Part shown: one piece after another, positions 36,105 through 47,690 of the stretch
Position numbering within the stretch: position 1 is the first letter of the stretch
Layout: each line of letters opens with the position of its first letter
Source: Chloranthus sessilifolius
Lineage: Eukaryota; Streptophyta; Magnoliopsida; Chloranthales; Chloranthaceae
Length of the DNA stretch: 64,000 nucleotides
Direction: 5' to 3'
Assembly: GCA_021018995.1 (NCBI GenBank)
Contig: CM037586.1
Coordinates: 9,527,328-9,591,327, forward strand
The notes under the pieces: model-generated
What the model was told of the DNA's origin: nothing
Seen by the model: only the letters and a program-made list of their open reading frames with translations
Database searches by the model: none
Position numbers and translations under genes: made by a program

Positions 36105-36200
36105 TTGAAACCAATACAAACCATCATGCACTCTGAAAAAATTTCTATCAACCATATCATAAGCTTTCTCGATATCCAGTTTACAAATAATATGATAGAT
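36105..36200 (-). pseudogene. LINE reverse transcriptase scrap
   Basis: Minus strand reads ICKLDIEKAYDMVDRNFF, the conserved RT motif (LD.EKAYD.V) of plant L1-type LINEs. Only ~30 codons remain. Confidence 0.65.
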
Positions 36201-36909
36201 TGCACATAGGCTGGTTAGATTCCAGACATTTCTGCAGCACCACTGCCTCGAGCCAACTCGGATCACACTCGACTTTGACCAGGTCAGAGTTGTGAGAAGG
36301 TGGCCGTGAATCGAATTAGTTATAATTAATTTTAATTATGAAAGCCAATTTGATTTAAATTTATTATTTACAAAATGATTATAAAAATAAGAAAAGTTGC
36401 GGTCGTAAACTTTCTGCCATGGTCCTCACTGGTACAGATTTCAATCATTCAATTCGATGGGCTGAAATTGAACCCACAGTTTTCATAAAGATTCAAAAGG
36501 AGAATCCACTTATCATCTAGTTTAATAATGAAAGGAGAATATTCTATTTAAGGAACAAATGGTATATATATATGCTTCAGGTAAAGGTATATATATTGAA
36601 AATAAAAGGATTAATTGAAAAAGTCAAAGAACAACGGTAAAGGCATTATGATGAATTATTTTTTAACTATCATTAATAATTATAAATTAGGGTGAGTTAA
36701 GGACCGGCTGGAGAGTTTTGGTGCTGATAGATTTAAATTCACTAACATATTTGTTCAAATCTACCTTTCATAAATAACCAATTTTAATTATTAATCTAAA
36801 ATAGAAAAAGATACATAATTAGTTAATCCTATATCAAAGAGCTTCGGCATTGCCATCACCCTTATCTATAGGAAAATATCAAACAACAAAAAATAGCCAT
36901 AACTAAATT

Positions 36910-39900
36910 CTAAACCACTGTGCAAGAGCGACGACAAGAAACTTTAGTTCTACGTCGTTTGCTTCCCCAACAAAGTGCGTGTAATCCTTGTTGCGATTCA
37001 TCTTCTCGTCGCAACCTCTTCAACTCTTTTTCTTCTTTATCAAACAGCTCCCAACTTCTGGATATTTCTTCTTCACTTACATCCATCTTCAACAGGCAAT
37101 CGTCTAGAAACAATTCATCCACATCAGATTCCTCAGATTCTTCTTCAATCCCTATACCCTTTTCAAGATTAGAACACGTGGGCAGTGCCGGCGGCACATG
37201 CAACTCTGCCAAGGATGATGCTGGTGGATCTGGCAGCGGTGATGATGGTAAGAGTGTTGGTTCGCCAATCATCAACTCTTCCTCAATTTCACCAAAACAT
37301 GGAAACAAAGAGAGGAGATGGGATGATGGTCCTTGTTGTTGAGGCGTGGTCTCCAGACAATCCAAGATCTCCTTACTTCTAAACTGATCTTCTTCTTCAC
37401 ATACATCTAAGTTGGAGAAGTAATCATCTTCATATGAAAAGTTTGCTTGTTTTTCTTCAATAGTCATTTCTGGTCGCGCAACAACACTAATATTCTGTGA
37501 GGGGCGTGATAATGGTGGAACCGATGGCGGTGATGAGAGTGCTGCTTGGTTTTGGTGGCATGCATTTAACCAACAACTTTGCAGCTCTTGTTCGCTCATC
37601 CCTAAAATAGACGCAGACTCTTTTAGATGCGAAAGGAGAGATTCCATAGATTCTTCTTCTTCACATGTGGTCAGGACAGCCTGCTGCAACTGATCTTCCA
37701 TCATACTTGTTTGGATTCCTTCTTCGCCTGTAGTTTGGAGGTGCAGAATTAATTCCCTCCTCCCAGTTTCTCGACTTCCCTCATCAATGGCATCTGTATC
37801 TTCCATATTATCATCACCATTCCTACTCGTGCTACTCGGTTTATTTGTGCCAATAATATTACCATCACCTCGCTTTCTTATCCGGCAAACAACCCATTTA
37901 TCAAACTCAGACTGCAATATACAAAGGAAAATTGTTACAAATATAATTGAGCAACATAGATAGATTATTTAAAGTTTCAATATTTATAAGGTAAAGTAGG
38001 CCCGATTGGACTCAGGTCAAGAAACTCAACCCAAAACTAGGAGTGCAACTTCATACCCAACCATTCACGTAGTTGAATCACTGTTCACCAATCTCCACAA
38101 AATGAGATATATCAGACTGAAAATCCTATTTTTACTCGATATTATCAAGGATATATACCTTAATTTTCAATCAATCAATTTTCACCTGAATCTCCACAAA
38201 GTATATGATCTAATCATACTGTAAGATTCTTATATGCGATACCCATCATCCAAAATGTACGATTTAATTATAAGCATATAATCTCAAGATACATTTTCGA
38301 GAATCTTGGGTCATAAATGAAAGAGGACTTTAGAAAAATATTTCCCAAATCCAAGCCTTTTAGCCTATTATACCAAAAGCACACCTTTTAGGAAAAATGG
38401 TTTCCACGTTTTTTTAAAACTCAAAGATAGTTTTATCTATATATCCATATTTGAATTGTAACTTTTTTCTTTCCTTAATTTTCTTGCGGAGATCAGATCA
38501 ACCTAGAACTCTTGGGGTGAAGGGGATGTCGAAGCTCCTCATGTTTTAGATCTTTGGTTCTTTTGTATATAGACAAGATTATACAGTTGGTAGTTTTTTA
38601 TAGACAATCTTGCAGTCAGCTTATGTGAAAGGACATGACTGGCTGCAAGCCCGGTTGGCCCAAGTAATGCATCCAGTCACTTTGCACCACAGAAGCCGCT
38701 TGCAAAATTAAATTGTCTATAAAAAATTGCCTCCCACTAATAATTTTCCTTTTTATATTTGTAAAGTTTACGCTCCTTTTTCTTAGCTTAATGAGAGGAA
38801 GATGACACAAGAAACCCTCGCTTTAATTTATATGACGAGAAACCTATTACGAACATGTGAACCCCAAATAAATGGGATAAGGCTATAATGACGAATGTGT
38901 CTGTAGAACCTTCTATCTTTTGGGACTTAGATATTGACCTTTCAATAGGATAATTTTTCACAATTTTACACATAAAACATTATCAAAACTTCAAAAAAAA
39001 TTTAGGTACCATTATTTGCAACCAAATATTCTTTACAATCAGAGGTTTTTATACATGAAAATAACTGATAGCCTTGAATCAATCAATGGATATCGTTTTT
39101 CCTCGCAATCTTTTACAAGGCATATCTGAAGGTCAAGGCTCACCTATCAGACGTCAGATGCTGATCCCAAGTGGCACACATCCCAATATATGATTGTGAT
39201 CATCGATCTATTATGAGAAAGAGTTCTCAAGTCACTTTCAGGTATGTGTGCCATATAGAATCAACTCCTGACCGTCTGATAGGTGTCCCATGATCTAAAG
39301 ATCTATTATGTGGAAGATTAGGCAAAAAGAACAAATTTCAATGCTTGATTGGAAGCAATCAACGGTTTTTACGTTTAGAATACTTTTTCGCAGGTACAAA
39401 ATTTCTAGGGCACTTTAGAAAACAATGCCTCAAAAACAAACTTTTTAGCAAAAAAAGATCGGACGTTTTAGAAAAAAAACATGCTTTCACGGTTTTCTGA
39501 AGTTCCAAAATCCGCGAAAGCACTGTTTTTCTAAAACGTTTGAAGTTGGGTCTTTTTTTTGCTAAAAAGTTTGTTTTTGAGGCATGTTTATCTAATTATC
39601 CTATAGTTCTAATTGGAAATAACATTACTCTTCTTTTTACAAAACTTGTGGTTGGAAATAACCGTACTCTTTGTTTTTTTCAAAAAATTTTCGTTTAATG
39701 GGTTGAATAACATGGACGGTTTAGATTAAACTTTAGATGTGGGACGAGTAGCCTCTAGATCTAGGTAAAATGCCCACTTGTAATGAAGATCATTCATCAT
39801 CCTTCACATTCAACCATCAACGTAGTTACCAAAATCTCATGGGTGATTAAGCACGATTTATATAATTGGGCATAGAAATATTAAATTCAACTTCAATTAA

Positions 39901-40344
39901 TAAGTTAGCAGGGTCAGGTGACGCACCTCTATAGACATCCCATACTCGTGCATGATATATCCATTCTTTTTTGCCTTTTTCAAAAACCTAGCATCCTTAT
40001 TTTTCTTGTCAAAAACCGTAGATCGCTTCCACCGATAACCCTTCCTTCGAATTTAATATCTACGAATCTCAGAGGTCGACTTTCCAACGCTCAAGAATCG
40101 ACCGTTCGACTCCCGCCGCCTCCTCCCCTTCCTTCATCTCTTCTGCGCTGAAGAAGTAAAGATCTTTCTCATTCTCTTTAACTTCATTAAATAAGAGCCA
40201 CGGTTCCACACCGTATAAGTTTTTTTCTTTGATGATATCAAACGGTAGCCGTTCACCGCGTACCTTCTTGCTAAGGTAATGGGTGATGAGTTCTTCATCA
40301 GTTGGCTCAAACCTATACCCTTTTGGCAATTCTTCAATTTCCAT
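36910..40344 (-). CDS. NAC-domain transcription factor (possible pseudogene)
   Basis: NAC proteins are plant-specific DNA-binding regulators. Exon 1 starts at 40344 (MEIEELPKGYRFEPTDEELI, LPFDIIKEKNLYGVEPW, DLYFFSAEEMK: subdomains A, B and the start of C). Subdomain D reads GYRWKRSTVFDKKNKDARFL and NGYIMHEYGMSIE, ending at a donor at 39927 (GAG then GTGCGT). The last exon starts at 37911 after TATTGCAG with SEFDKWVVCRIRKR (subdomain E) and runs ~333 codons to the stop at 36910 as an acidic, Ser/Glu-rich tail. Both sides of the 2-kb intron are phase 0, so splicing is consistent. Between subdomains C and D (about 40130-40045) the frame shifts at a G-rich run and meets a TAA at 40055-40053. No plausible small intron removes this, so the gene is either broken, misread, or unusually spliced. 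The intron holds several MITEs. Confidence 0.8.
38590..38733. mobile_element. MITE in NAC intron, ~144 bp
   Basis: GGTAGTTTTTTATAGACAAT at the left pairs with ATTGTCTATAAAAAATTGCC at the right (about 19 of 20 positions). A second inner pair is TTGCAGTCAGC / GCCGCTTGCAA. No coding capacity. Confidence 0.7.
39110..39350. mobile_element. MITE of the AAGATCTATTATG family in NAC intron
   Basis: Contains CCTATCAGACG and later CCGTCTGATAGGTGTCCCAT followed by AAGATCTATTATGTGGAAGA, the shared core of the elements at 20.4, 41.2 and 44.5 kb. A second GATCTATTATGAG copy lies at 39206. Ends not defined. Confidence 0.5.
39421..39589. repeat. Near-perfect ~70-bp hairpin in NAC intron
   Basis: GCCTCAAAAACAAACTTTTT, AGCAAAAAAAGA and GGACGTTTTAGAAAAA on the left pair with TTTTTCTAAAACGTTTG, TCTTTTTTTTGC and TAAAAAGTTTGTTTTTGAGG on the right, with a ~25-bp loop region. 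If transcribed with the NAC pre-mRNA it would form a long double-stranded stem suitable for small-RNA processing. It is probably a foldback MITE. Confidence 0.8.
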
Positions 40345-40568
40345 TCTAAATTTTCTGTTTCTCTCACTATCACACCTTCTCTGACCTCACTTTCTCAAAC
40401 AAATATTGATCTCCTCTCTTTCTCCCTCTGTTTCTTAATTTCGTCTCTCCTCTCTGTCCCTCTCTATTTTTCCGTGGTATTTTCTCTGCGTTAAAACGAC
40501 TGTCGTGTGTTACATATATTAAGAGACGCAGTTTGTGAAAGAAGTATTATAATTTAGGTTTTAAATTC

Positions 40569-40915
40569 TCTTGACACGTCAGCAATTCTGTTACTCAAAA
40601 GTCGGCGAATCTCTCTCTGGATACGCCGGTAATAGAAGATCTTACTTTCTATGTCAATAGTCGGCGTCATCTAGCTCTCTCTCTCTTGACACGTCGGCAA
40701 TTCTGTTACTCAAAAGTCGGCGTCATCTCTCTCTGGATACGCGGGTAATAGAAGATCTCTTTCTATGTCAAAAGTGGGCGTCATCTCTATTCTCTCTCTC
40801 TTGACACGTAGGCAATAGAAGATGGTACTTTCTATTTCTCAAAAGTGGGCGTTTGTTATTCGAAGTTTGTTATTTCTCAAAAGTGGGCGTTTGTTATTTC
40901 TCTACTCTCTCTCTC
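40569..40915. promoter_or_regulatory. Three ~115-bp tandem repeats upstream of the NAC gene
   Basis: TTGACACGTCAGC at 40571, TTGACACGTCGGC at 40686 and TTGACACGTAGGC at 40801 are exactly 115 bp apart. Each carries an ACGT core (bZIP-type site) next to TTGAC (W-box core). Between them, AAGT(C/G)GGCGTC, GGATACGC(C/G)GGTAATAGA and CTCTCT tracts recur. The array lies about 225-570 bp before the NAC start, with a CT-rich leader at 40370-40480, so it is placed to act as its promoter. Confidence 0.65.
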
Positions 40916-41165
40916 TCCAACTGTTTTACTCTCTCTCTCCAACTGTTTTCGTATCCAAGATATTCGAAGTTTCTAAAATAACACACTAACGAGTTTGTTA
41001 ATGTGTTCCCTGATTTCCAACGCGCATTGATACCTATCAACCCAGAAATGAATTAGTGAAATTCACAGATTTTTAAGGCATTGATATCTGTGAAAGTATA
41101 TTTTTTTAATATATGGAAAAGGTAAGAAGCTTTAATGCACGTTAATCGAATTGGTATTAAATTTA

Positions 41166-41522
41166 GGGTACGGCTATTCTCACCCGTTTAATGAGCAAGG
41201 ATCACATCGTTTTTCATGGACGAAAATCATTGACTGATTTGAATCAGATGATTGAGATTATTTTTTGACTTTCAAAAAACAGATCTTAAGCTCATGCAAC
41301 GCCTATCAGACGGTCAGATGGACAAAAGAGTTTATCTTCACTTTTAGGGACGTGTGCAATGTTGAATCAACATCTTATAGGCTCGCTATGGTCTTAAGAT
41401 CTATCATGGGGAAGATTGGAACAAAAAATAATTTTCATCATCTAATTCAAATCAGTCAATGGTTTTCATTCCTGAAAAATTGTGTCAGATTTACCACGAA
41501 AATGGGTGAGAATAGTGCACCT
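41166..41522. mobile_element. Mutator-type MITE, 357 bp, TTAAATTTA duplication
   Basis: Left end GGGTACGGCTATTCTCACCC pairs with right end GGGTGAGAATAGTGCACC. TTAAATTTA flanks both sides (41157-41165 and 41523-41531), a 9-bp duplication as made by Mutator-like elements. The inner arms also pair (AATCATTGACTGATTTGAAT with AATTCAAATCAGTCAATGG). It carries the CTTAAGATCTATCATGGGGA family core. Confidence 0.85.
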
Positions 41523-41884
41523 TTAAATTTAAGGGATCGACTGATCATTATTTAAGCACCTAATGGTGTTTGAACAATCTTACACCATTTATTGGCTTAT
41601 GATCTTAGAAATCCATACGGTCAAAGTGATATCTCATCAATTGAAGGGCTATAGATAAAAAATTCACACTTTTTGGAAAATTCAAATCATCCGATCTGTG
41701 CACTCTAATAAATGTGGTTGTTCTTAATTTTGATGGGTAATATTGAAGTTCACCGATCAGATAATTTACGTCCACTTATAAGCATGGTCCTTTGGCTAGA
41801 AGCAATTATCCCTAAATTTAATCATTTGATTTGAGTCCACTAATAATCATTTGGTATTTAAATAAAAAGTCAAATTCAAAGTCA

Positions 41885-43747
41885 AACTTCAAATAAAAAG
41901 TCTACTGTAAGTTATCTGATCACCATTTATTGGCTAGAGTTTGAAAAGTCAAATTCAAATAAAAAGTCAAATTTTGACCAAACTTAAAATTTTGATTAAA
42001 AAAAAAATATGCAAAGCTAAATAACAAAGTTGTAAATTCTAGTATCTACTGTAAGTTTATACGATGAAATTAAATTAAATTTCTATAAAAGTCAAACTTT
42101 GACTAAAATTTTAACTTTGACCAAAAGAAAATTTTGCAATGTACCAACAAGTTATAAAAGTCCAATTGTAAATTAATATAACAATATTCATATATATCTT
42201 TAGGTTACACTAGTCAAAATTTGGTCAAATATTCACTTTTAATAAAAGTCAAACTTTGACTAAACGTAAAACTTTGATTAATAAAAATTTTTAAGACTAA
42301 AGTACAAGGTTATATAGTAAATGCTAGTATGTATTATATATTTAAACAAAATTAAAATTTTAAACTTGAAAGAAAATTCAAATTTTTTTTAAAGTCAAAC
42401 TTTGACCAATAAAAAATTCGACAATCTACCACCAACCTGCAAATTAATATAACAGTATTTGTATCCATCGCTAGGTTACACTAGTAAAAACTTTGACTAA
42501 ATATCAATTTTTTAAAAAGTCAAACTTTGACCCAAAAAAAAAAGTAAAATAAAATTTGGTAATGTACCAGAAAGTAATAAATTAAAAAAATGATAATCTC
42601 ATTGGGGATACAGAAGTTCAAAAAAATCAAATTGTGTTTAAAAGTCAAAGTTTGACTAAATATCAAACTTTGACTGATTAAAATTTATATTACCAAAATA
42701 TAAATAACAATAGTAATAATCACTATCTACTGTCAATATACACTTCTCAACTTTTGACTAAAGTCAATATTTGAATAAAAGTCAAATTTTGATTAAAAGT
42801 CAAACTTTGACTAATAAAAATGAGGCAATATATTTTCAAATTATAAATGAAAATAATGATAGATATTTTTAATTATAATATTTTACTAATAAAAATTTAT
42901 TAACATTTTATGGAAAATCAAACTTTGACCAAAAGTCATATTTTGACCAAAAAAAAATTATACTGATACGATATAAATTTATGTAGTAGTAGACTCTATC
43001 TATAAGCAGGTTTCAAGTTTGACTAAAAATATAATTTGTATAAAAGTTAAAGTTTGACCAAAAGTCAAAGTTTGACTAAAGGTCAAACTATTGACTAATA
43101 CAATTGAGAATTTAGTATCAAATTATACATCAATACGACAGTATTCTTTTTTCGTCGTCAAATTATTAGAGTCTAAGTTTAATAAAAAATAAATTTTAAT
43201 TAAAAGTCAAAGTTTGACCTTAAGTTAACCTTTGACCCTTAAAATTTTGATAATATATTACTAACTTACAACTTATTATCATGTTTCAGTAGTCAAAGTT
43301 TCATCAAAAGTCAAAACTTTATATAGCTTATAAATCCAATTAAAGTTTGATTAAAATTCAAACTTTGATCAAAGTTAAATATTAGCTGAAAAGAGTATGA
43401 TCTAGATAATGTAGTGGTCATAGTGATCGTACTGGTATAATGGTCATAGAAATTGAAGTTACTTTTTAATTGTCAATTTTTATTTTTATTTTTGCGTTTA
43501 AGTTTTTTACAAGTAACTTTATATTTTCAATAACAAAACATTATTATTTTGTTAGTAGGAAACTCAATTTCAGCCACTTGAAGGGTTGAAATGATTTCCT
43601 CCCAAATTGATTTGGTGCATGGAAATTCAATTTCCATGCGGGACGACTTAATTTCATTTCCATCTCCTTAAATAGCTATCAAACAACAACAATTGGAAAC
43701 TAAGTTTCATTTTCACAATGAAATTACATTTCCATGTTATCAAACAA
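41885..43747. repeat. GTCAAA/TTTGAC-rich element, left arm (inverted copy at 62.3 kb)
   Basis: The stretch from 42046 to 43747 is the inverted copy of 62298-64000. TATCTACTGTAAGTTTATAC at 42046 matches the complement of the last window bases, and CATGTTATCAAACAA at 43747 matches TTGTTTGATAAC at 62298. The arm is packed with AGTCAAACTTTGACTAAA-type motifs, so GTCAAA and TTTGAC occur back to back dozens of times. TTGAC is the W-box core bound by WRKY factors. Motif density extends left to about 41885. No coding frame. Confidence 0.8.
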
Positions 43748-43795
43748 TTAGTTTAATAGTTAGGATCATCAAAGCGAAGATAGATTTGTTGCTTA

Positions 43796-43798
<3 letters not shown>

Positions 43799-43834
<36 letters not shown>
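43799..43834. repeat. (GA)n microsatellite
   Basis: About 17 GA units just inside the left W-box-rich arm. Confidence 0.95.
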
Positions 43835-43838
<4 letters not shown>

Positions 43839-43916
43839 TTCGTTTTCATGCCACTTGTTGGGTCAGGTCAAAAATTTCTCTGCTCATTAAGAAAATTCAA
43901 ATGCCTGGTGGTGCAC

Positions 43917-44245
43917 CTAGGGCTATCAACGGGCCGGGCTTCAGCCTCGGCCCGGATGGGCTAGGTTCGGGCCCAATTTTTTCTATTTCTATTAAACGGG
44001 CCGGGCCCGGGCCGGATAAGAAACAGGCTCGGGTTCGGGGTTCAAAGTGTCAGGCCCGACTCGTTTAGCTGAGATCCTTAAAAAAAAAAAAACTTGATTT
44101 TTTTTAAAAAAAAGGTAAGAAACCCGACCTGAACCGGCCCGGATAGCTAATCAGGCCGGGTTCAGGCCGAAAACTTCTAAAAACGGGCTGAGCCCGGCCC
44201 GGCCCGGATAGCTAAACGGGCTGGGCCGGCCCAAATATGAGATAG
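43917..44245. repeat. GGCCCGG-rich block of transposon type
   Basis: TAGGGCTATCAACGGGCCGG starts a stretch of GGGCCGGGCCCGGGCCGG, AAACGGGCCGGG and GCCCGGCCCGGCCCGG phrases with local inverted pairing. The TAGGGCT.TCAACGGG start resembles the end of the element at 51597 (ACGGCTGTCAACAGG). GC content is far above the surroundings. Confidence 0.6.
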
Positions 44246-44529
44246 GGCGCAATGTGACTGAGCCCCACTATATATGCAGCCAGTCACGTTGTGCCACAAT
44301 TTTGTTGCTAGCTACGGTGCTTGGGCCCCACCGCTAGTTTCCTTTTACTAATGAAATCCAAGCACATCTGCAACCCTTGGAAATAGGAGAATCTTGACTG
44401 TACGTCATCCTATAAAAAAGTGAAAATCATAAAAGTCAAGATTATCTCATATCCAAGGGCTATAGATGTTGTTGAACTCGAAATCCGGTTCAACCTGGCT
44501 GGACCTGCCCTATCTCATATTTTCATTTA

Positions 44530-44967
44530 GGGTACCTCTATTTGCGCCCACACATTCTTTGAAAGCGCCCATGTCTTAGACCTCTTGAAAACCATTGATT
44601 CCTTCTAATCAGAAAACCATTGATTCCTTCTAATCAGATGATGGAGATTGTGATTCACCTCGATCTTCTAGACTATAGAGCTTGAGATCATGGCGCACCT
44701 ATCAAACGGTCAATTTTTATTCCATGTTTCATAGATTTTCAAAAAATGGCAAAATTCACATTTGAGCATGATGTGTGCCATATGATTCGAGGGCCATTTT
44801 TTTGGGGATTTGTAACACATGGATAAAAAATTTACCTTCTGATAAGTGCGCCATCATCTCAAGATCTATTATGTGGAAGATCAGGGTGAAAAAAGATCTC
44901 CATCATTTGATCCGAAGCAATCAATGGTTTTCAAGGGTTTGGTACTTGGGCGCAAACGGAGGTACCC
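44530..44967. mobile_element. Mutator-type MITE, 438 bp, TTTCATTTA duplication
   Basis: Ends GGGTACCTCTATTTGCGCCC and GGGCGCAAACGGAGGTACCC are inverted. TTTCATTTA lies at 44521-44529 and again at 44968-44976, a clean 9-bp duplication. Inside, AACCATTGATTCCTTCTAAT is tandemly duplicated (44590-44637), and the AAGATCTATTATGTGGAAGA family core is present. Confidence 0.92.
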
Positions 44968-44991
44968 TTTCATTTATGGAGGATTTTTTTA

Positions 44992-45306
44992 AGGGAGCTA
45001 AATCTTGCACGCGAGATTTATACCGTGGTAAATGATTAAAAGGAAAGATTGTTATTTTTGGGATCTGTGTCACACGGAACCCCATCTAAGCCTTCTGATT
45101 GGAAGACCACGATGGAAAGATCTTTGAGACTAAAACTTGAAATGAAACATGATCTCTATCATCCGATTGGATACAATCAAAGGTTTTCAAATCAGACGAT
45201 TTAGATGGTGTTCGACATGGCATAAGATCGAAATATAATAAAGGCTTTCTTTTAATAATGTGCCATGGTACAAATCTCGATTGTATGCAAGTTTTAGCTC
45301 CCTTTC
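44992..45306. mobile_element. MITE with ~55-bp inverted ends
   Basis: AGGGAGCTAAATCTTGCA, CGAGATTTATACC and AAAAGGAAAG pair with CTTTCTTTTAATAATG, GGTACAAATCTCG and TGCAAGTTTTAGCTCCCT. TTTCATTTATG occurs shortly before (44968) and after it (45309), so this element apparently sits in a target sequence already duplicated by its neighbour. Exact duplication not resolved. Confidence 0.75.
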
Positions 45307-45828
45307 TTTCATTTATGTTAAGAATACTTATAGGATAGATTCTTAAAGCAGCTTTTGACGGTACAAATCATCCAATAATATTGTGTTCTTTTTTTTGTTG
45401 GTAATTGGGATTGTAGGGTCCCCACCTTTATTTTTAAAAAAAAGAAGTTAAAAAAAAAAAAGAAAAAAAAAAATCAGAAGATCACAAACGATGTCTAGTG
45501 CATATACAATCTTCCCGAATGAAAGAACTAAGATATGGTGGAATGGTGTTACGATGCACCCATCGAACTACATTTGCCTTGTTCAGTCCTTCCATAGCAC
45601 GATAATCGGCTCATGAATTCACCTCTCCATATATGCTTGATTTTGCTTTTCGACATCTCACTCATAATCTTCCTAATTTGTGCCATAAGGATAGTCCATG
45701 GAACCATTTGTAACACCTGCCTCTCAAATTTCGTGTCAGTCAACCAGTTGACTGAGATCTGTGCTAGGTGATTACCCGATGCCAGGTCTATCTAAAAATG
45801 TTATGCACCCACGTTATATTAATGGGAT

Positions 45829-46412
45829 CATTACAAAAATAAGACTATTGAAAACAGCTTTTGGCCGTCTCCAAAGATGTCTAAGCCATCTCCAATACTA
45901 TTGGAGACGGCTTCCATATAGTCTCCAATAGCTCCATCTCCAATGTCTTTAGAGACCAATCATTGGAGACGGCTTTTGACCGTCCCCAATATTTTAACTT
46001 AGTGGACGCCGCCATATTAGAAAAACCGCTGACGATTATATTTGTAATCTTATTTATACACTTTTTGTGTGAGAATAATATAACAAACTGTAAACAATGT
46101 AATCGATTGTAGCCATTTGTCTTCTTCTTCTCTCTTTCATCTTCTTCTTATTTTCTTTTATATTTTATAATTTTAACACGCCATAAGCCTTCTCCATTGC
46201 CATATCCACGCATGTTGGAGACAGCTTTTAGCCATCCCCAATAACAATCTTCTACTATTAGAGATGACTTGAAGCCGTCTCTAATAAGCTTTCTTTTTTT
46301 ATTGGAGAAGGCTTTCAGCGGTCTCCAATAAGTTTTCCTATGTTTTGGAGATGGCAGTAAGCCGTCTCCAAACTCTATTATTGGAGACGGCTGAAAGCCG
46401 TCTCCCATGAAA
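45829..46412. mobile_element. CACTA-type terminus with subterminal repeat array
   Basis: Starts CATTACAAAAATAAGACTAT, one base off the CACTA end seen at 22704. It is followed by about eight units of ATTGGAGACGGCT...AGCCGTCTCCAAT in both orientations (45890-46405), each a potential hairpin. Such subterminal repeats bind the CACTA transposase. No opposite end or transposase was found. Confidence 0.75.
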
Positions 46413-46419
46413 TTTTTAA

Positions 46420-47680
46420 AATTTTTTTAATGCTATTTTTTTGCCCCAGGCATCATATTGCCCAGCAGTACACATCCATAACCTATAAATAATATAAAAG
46501 AAATAACTATTCTATTTTATATTTAGCACATCCAAAATATCCAAAAATTTAGGTAAAAATATAAGCTGCATTTATATGGGAAGCAAAATTATTTATAAAA
46601 ATATTAACAGGTTTTTTGCTTAAAACCAACTACAACCTCAAATTTTCAATTGTTTTCATAGAAAGTGAGGGAAAAAGAAAAAGGAAAACAACAACTACAC
46701 ATTCACATGTTGCAAATATACAAAATAGTTAACTGGTCCCTTCTGAGGTTCAAGCTCATATTTTTCCCTTGGCATGCCAAGTAATGGGCAAACAAAAGAT
46801 CATTTGTTTGATTATATTTCTGCTTCTAAATTCAAACGCAAGTAAAAAAAGGCCATCAGAGTTCACTGTCAAGCACTAAGATCCCACCATGCCACAAGAG
46901 CATTTGCATCATCAAGTTCAAGATTTTTTGAATTAATACTTGAAATGGGAAAGTAAAAAATCTCAAATGGGCAGAGTACTAGCAAATCAGAATACTATGT
47001 TGTGCATGTCAAATAGATATTAGTTACATTTACCTGCCAATGCATTCTAGTCTGATGTGTAATATGACATAAAAATGTACAAATGAAATCTTGTTCAACA
47101 AATATACTAAAAAACTTTGCAAACTCTTGAAAAATATAAGATTTTGTTTCAATATTGATATATCCAATTGGCTGACTTCATACATAGGATGAAAACAAAT
47201 AGATCATTCACATGCCAAATCCAACTGCCCATTCAAACTTTGAGCCCTATTTAATCTAATTTAACCTTATGAGTTATGTCCTTTATTTATTCTGATTGAT
47301 ATAATGAAATAGCCTACCCAAGCAAGCCATCTATAAAACGAATAAATTGTGCTGACCAACCTATTATATGAATCATAATGACTGTCCTTACTTGAGTCCA
47401 ATGCTACATGGACAAACTCAGGTTTTAGAGTTTGATGCTAGATTCAATGCTACATGCCTTACTCAACTCCTCAACTCAACCGTACAGATGATTTTTTTAA
47501 AAAAAATTAAGCTTTGCATAGCAGCTATTGTAGATACAGGAAAAGCTATCAAGAATTCAAGTTTTCGCACCTGCATAGACTCGAACACTAATAAAGCTTA
47601 AGGTGATCCAAATATAAATTCTATCTCAAAGATGTACACTATTTTTTTTTCTTTCCAATCAATAAGCTTTTAAAGATATA
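46420..47680. other. Downstream of NRAMP fragment; no exon recognised
   Basis: Continuation of the NRAMP gene (after QQYGV) was sought here on the minus strand and not found. AT-rich with a few open stretches of no known match. Confidence 0.35.
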
Positions 47681-47690
47681 TCCTACCACA

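Noticed and set aside
36920..37342. 140-codon Ser-rich plus-strand frame
   Set aside because: Antisense shadow of the NAC C-terminal exon.
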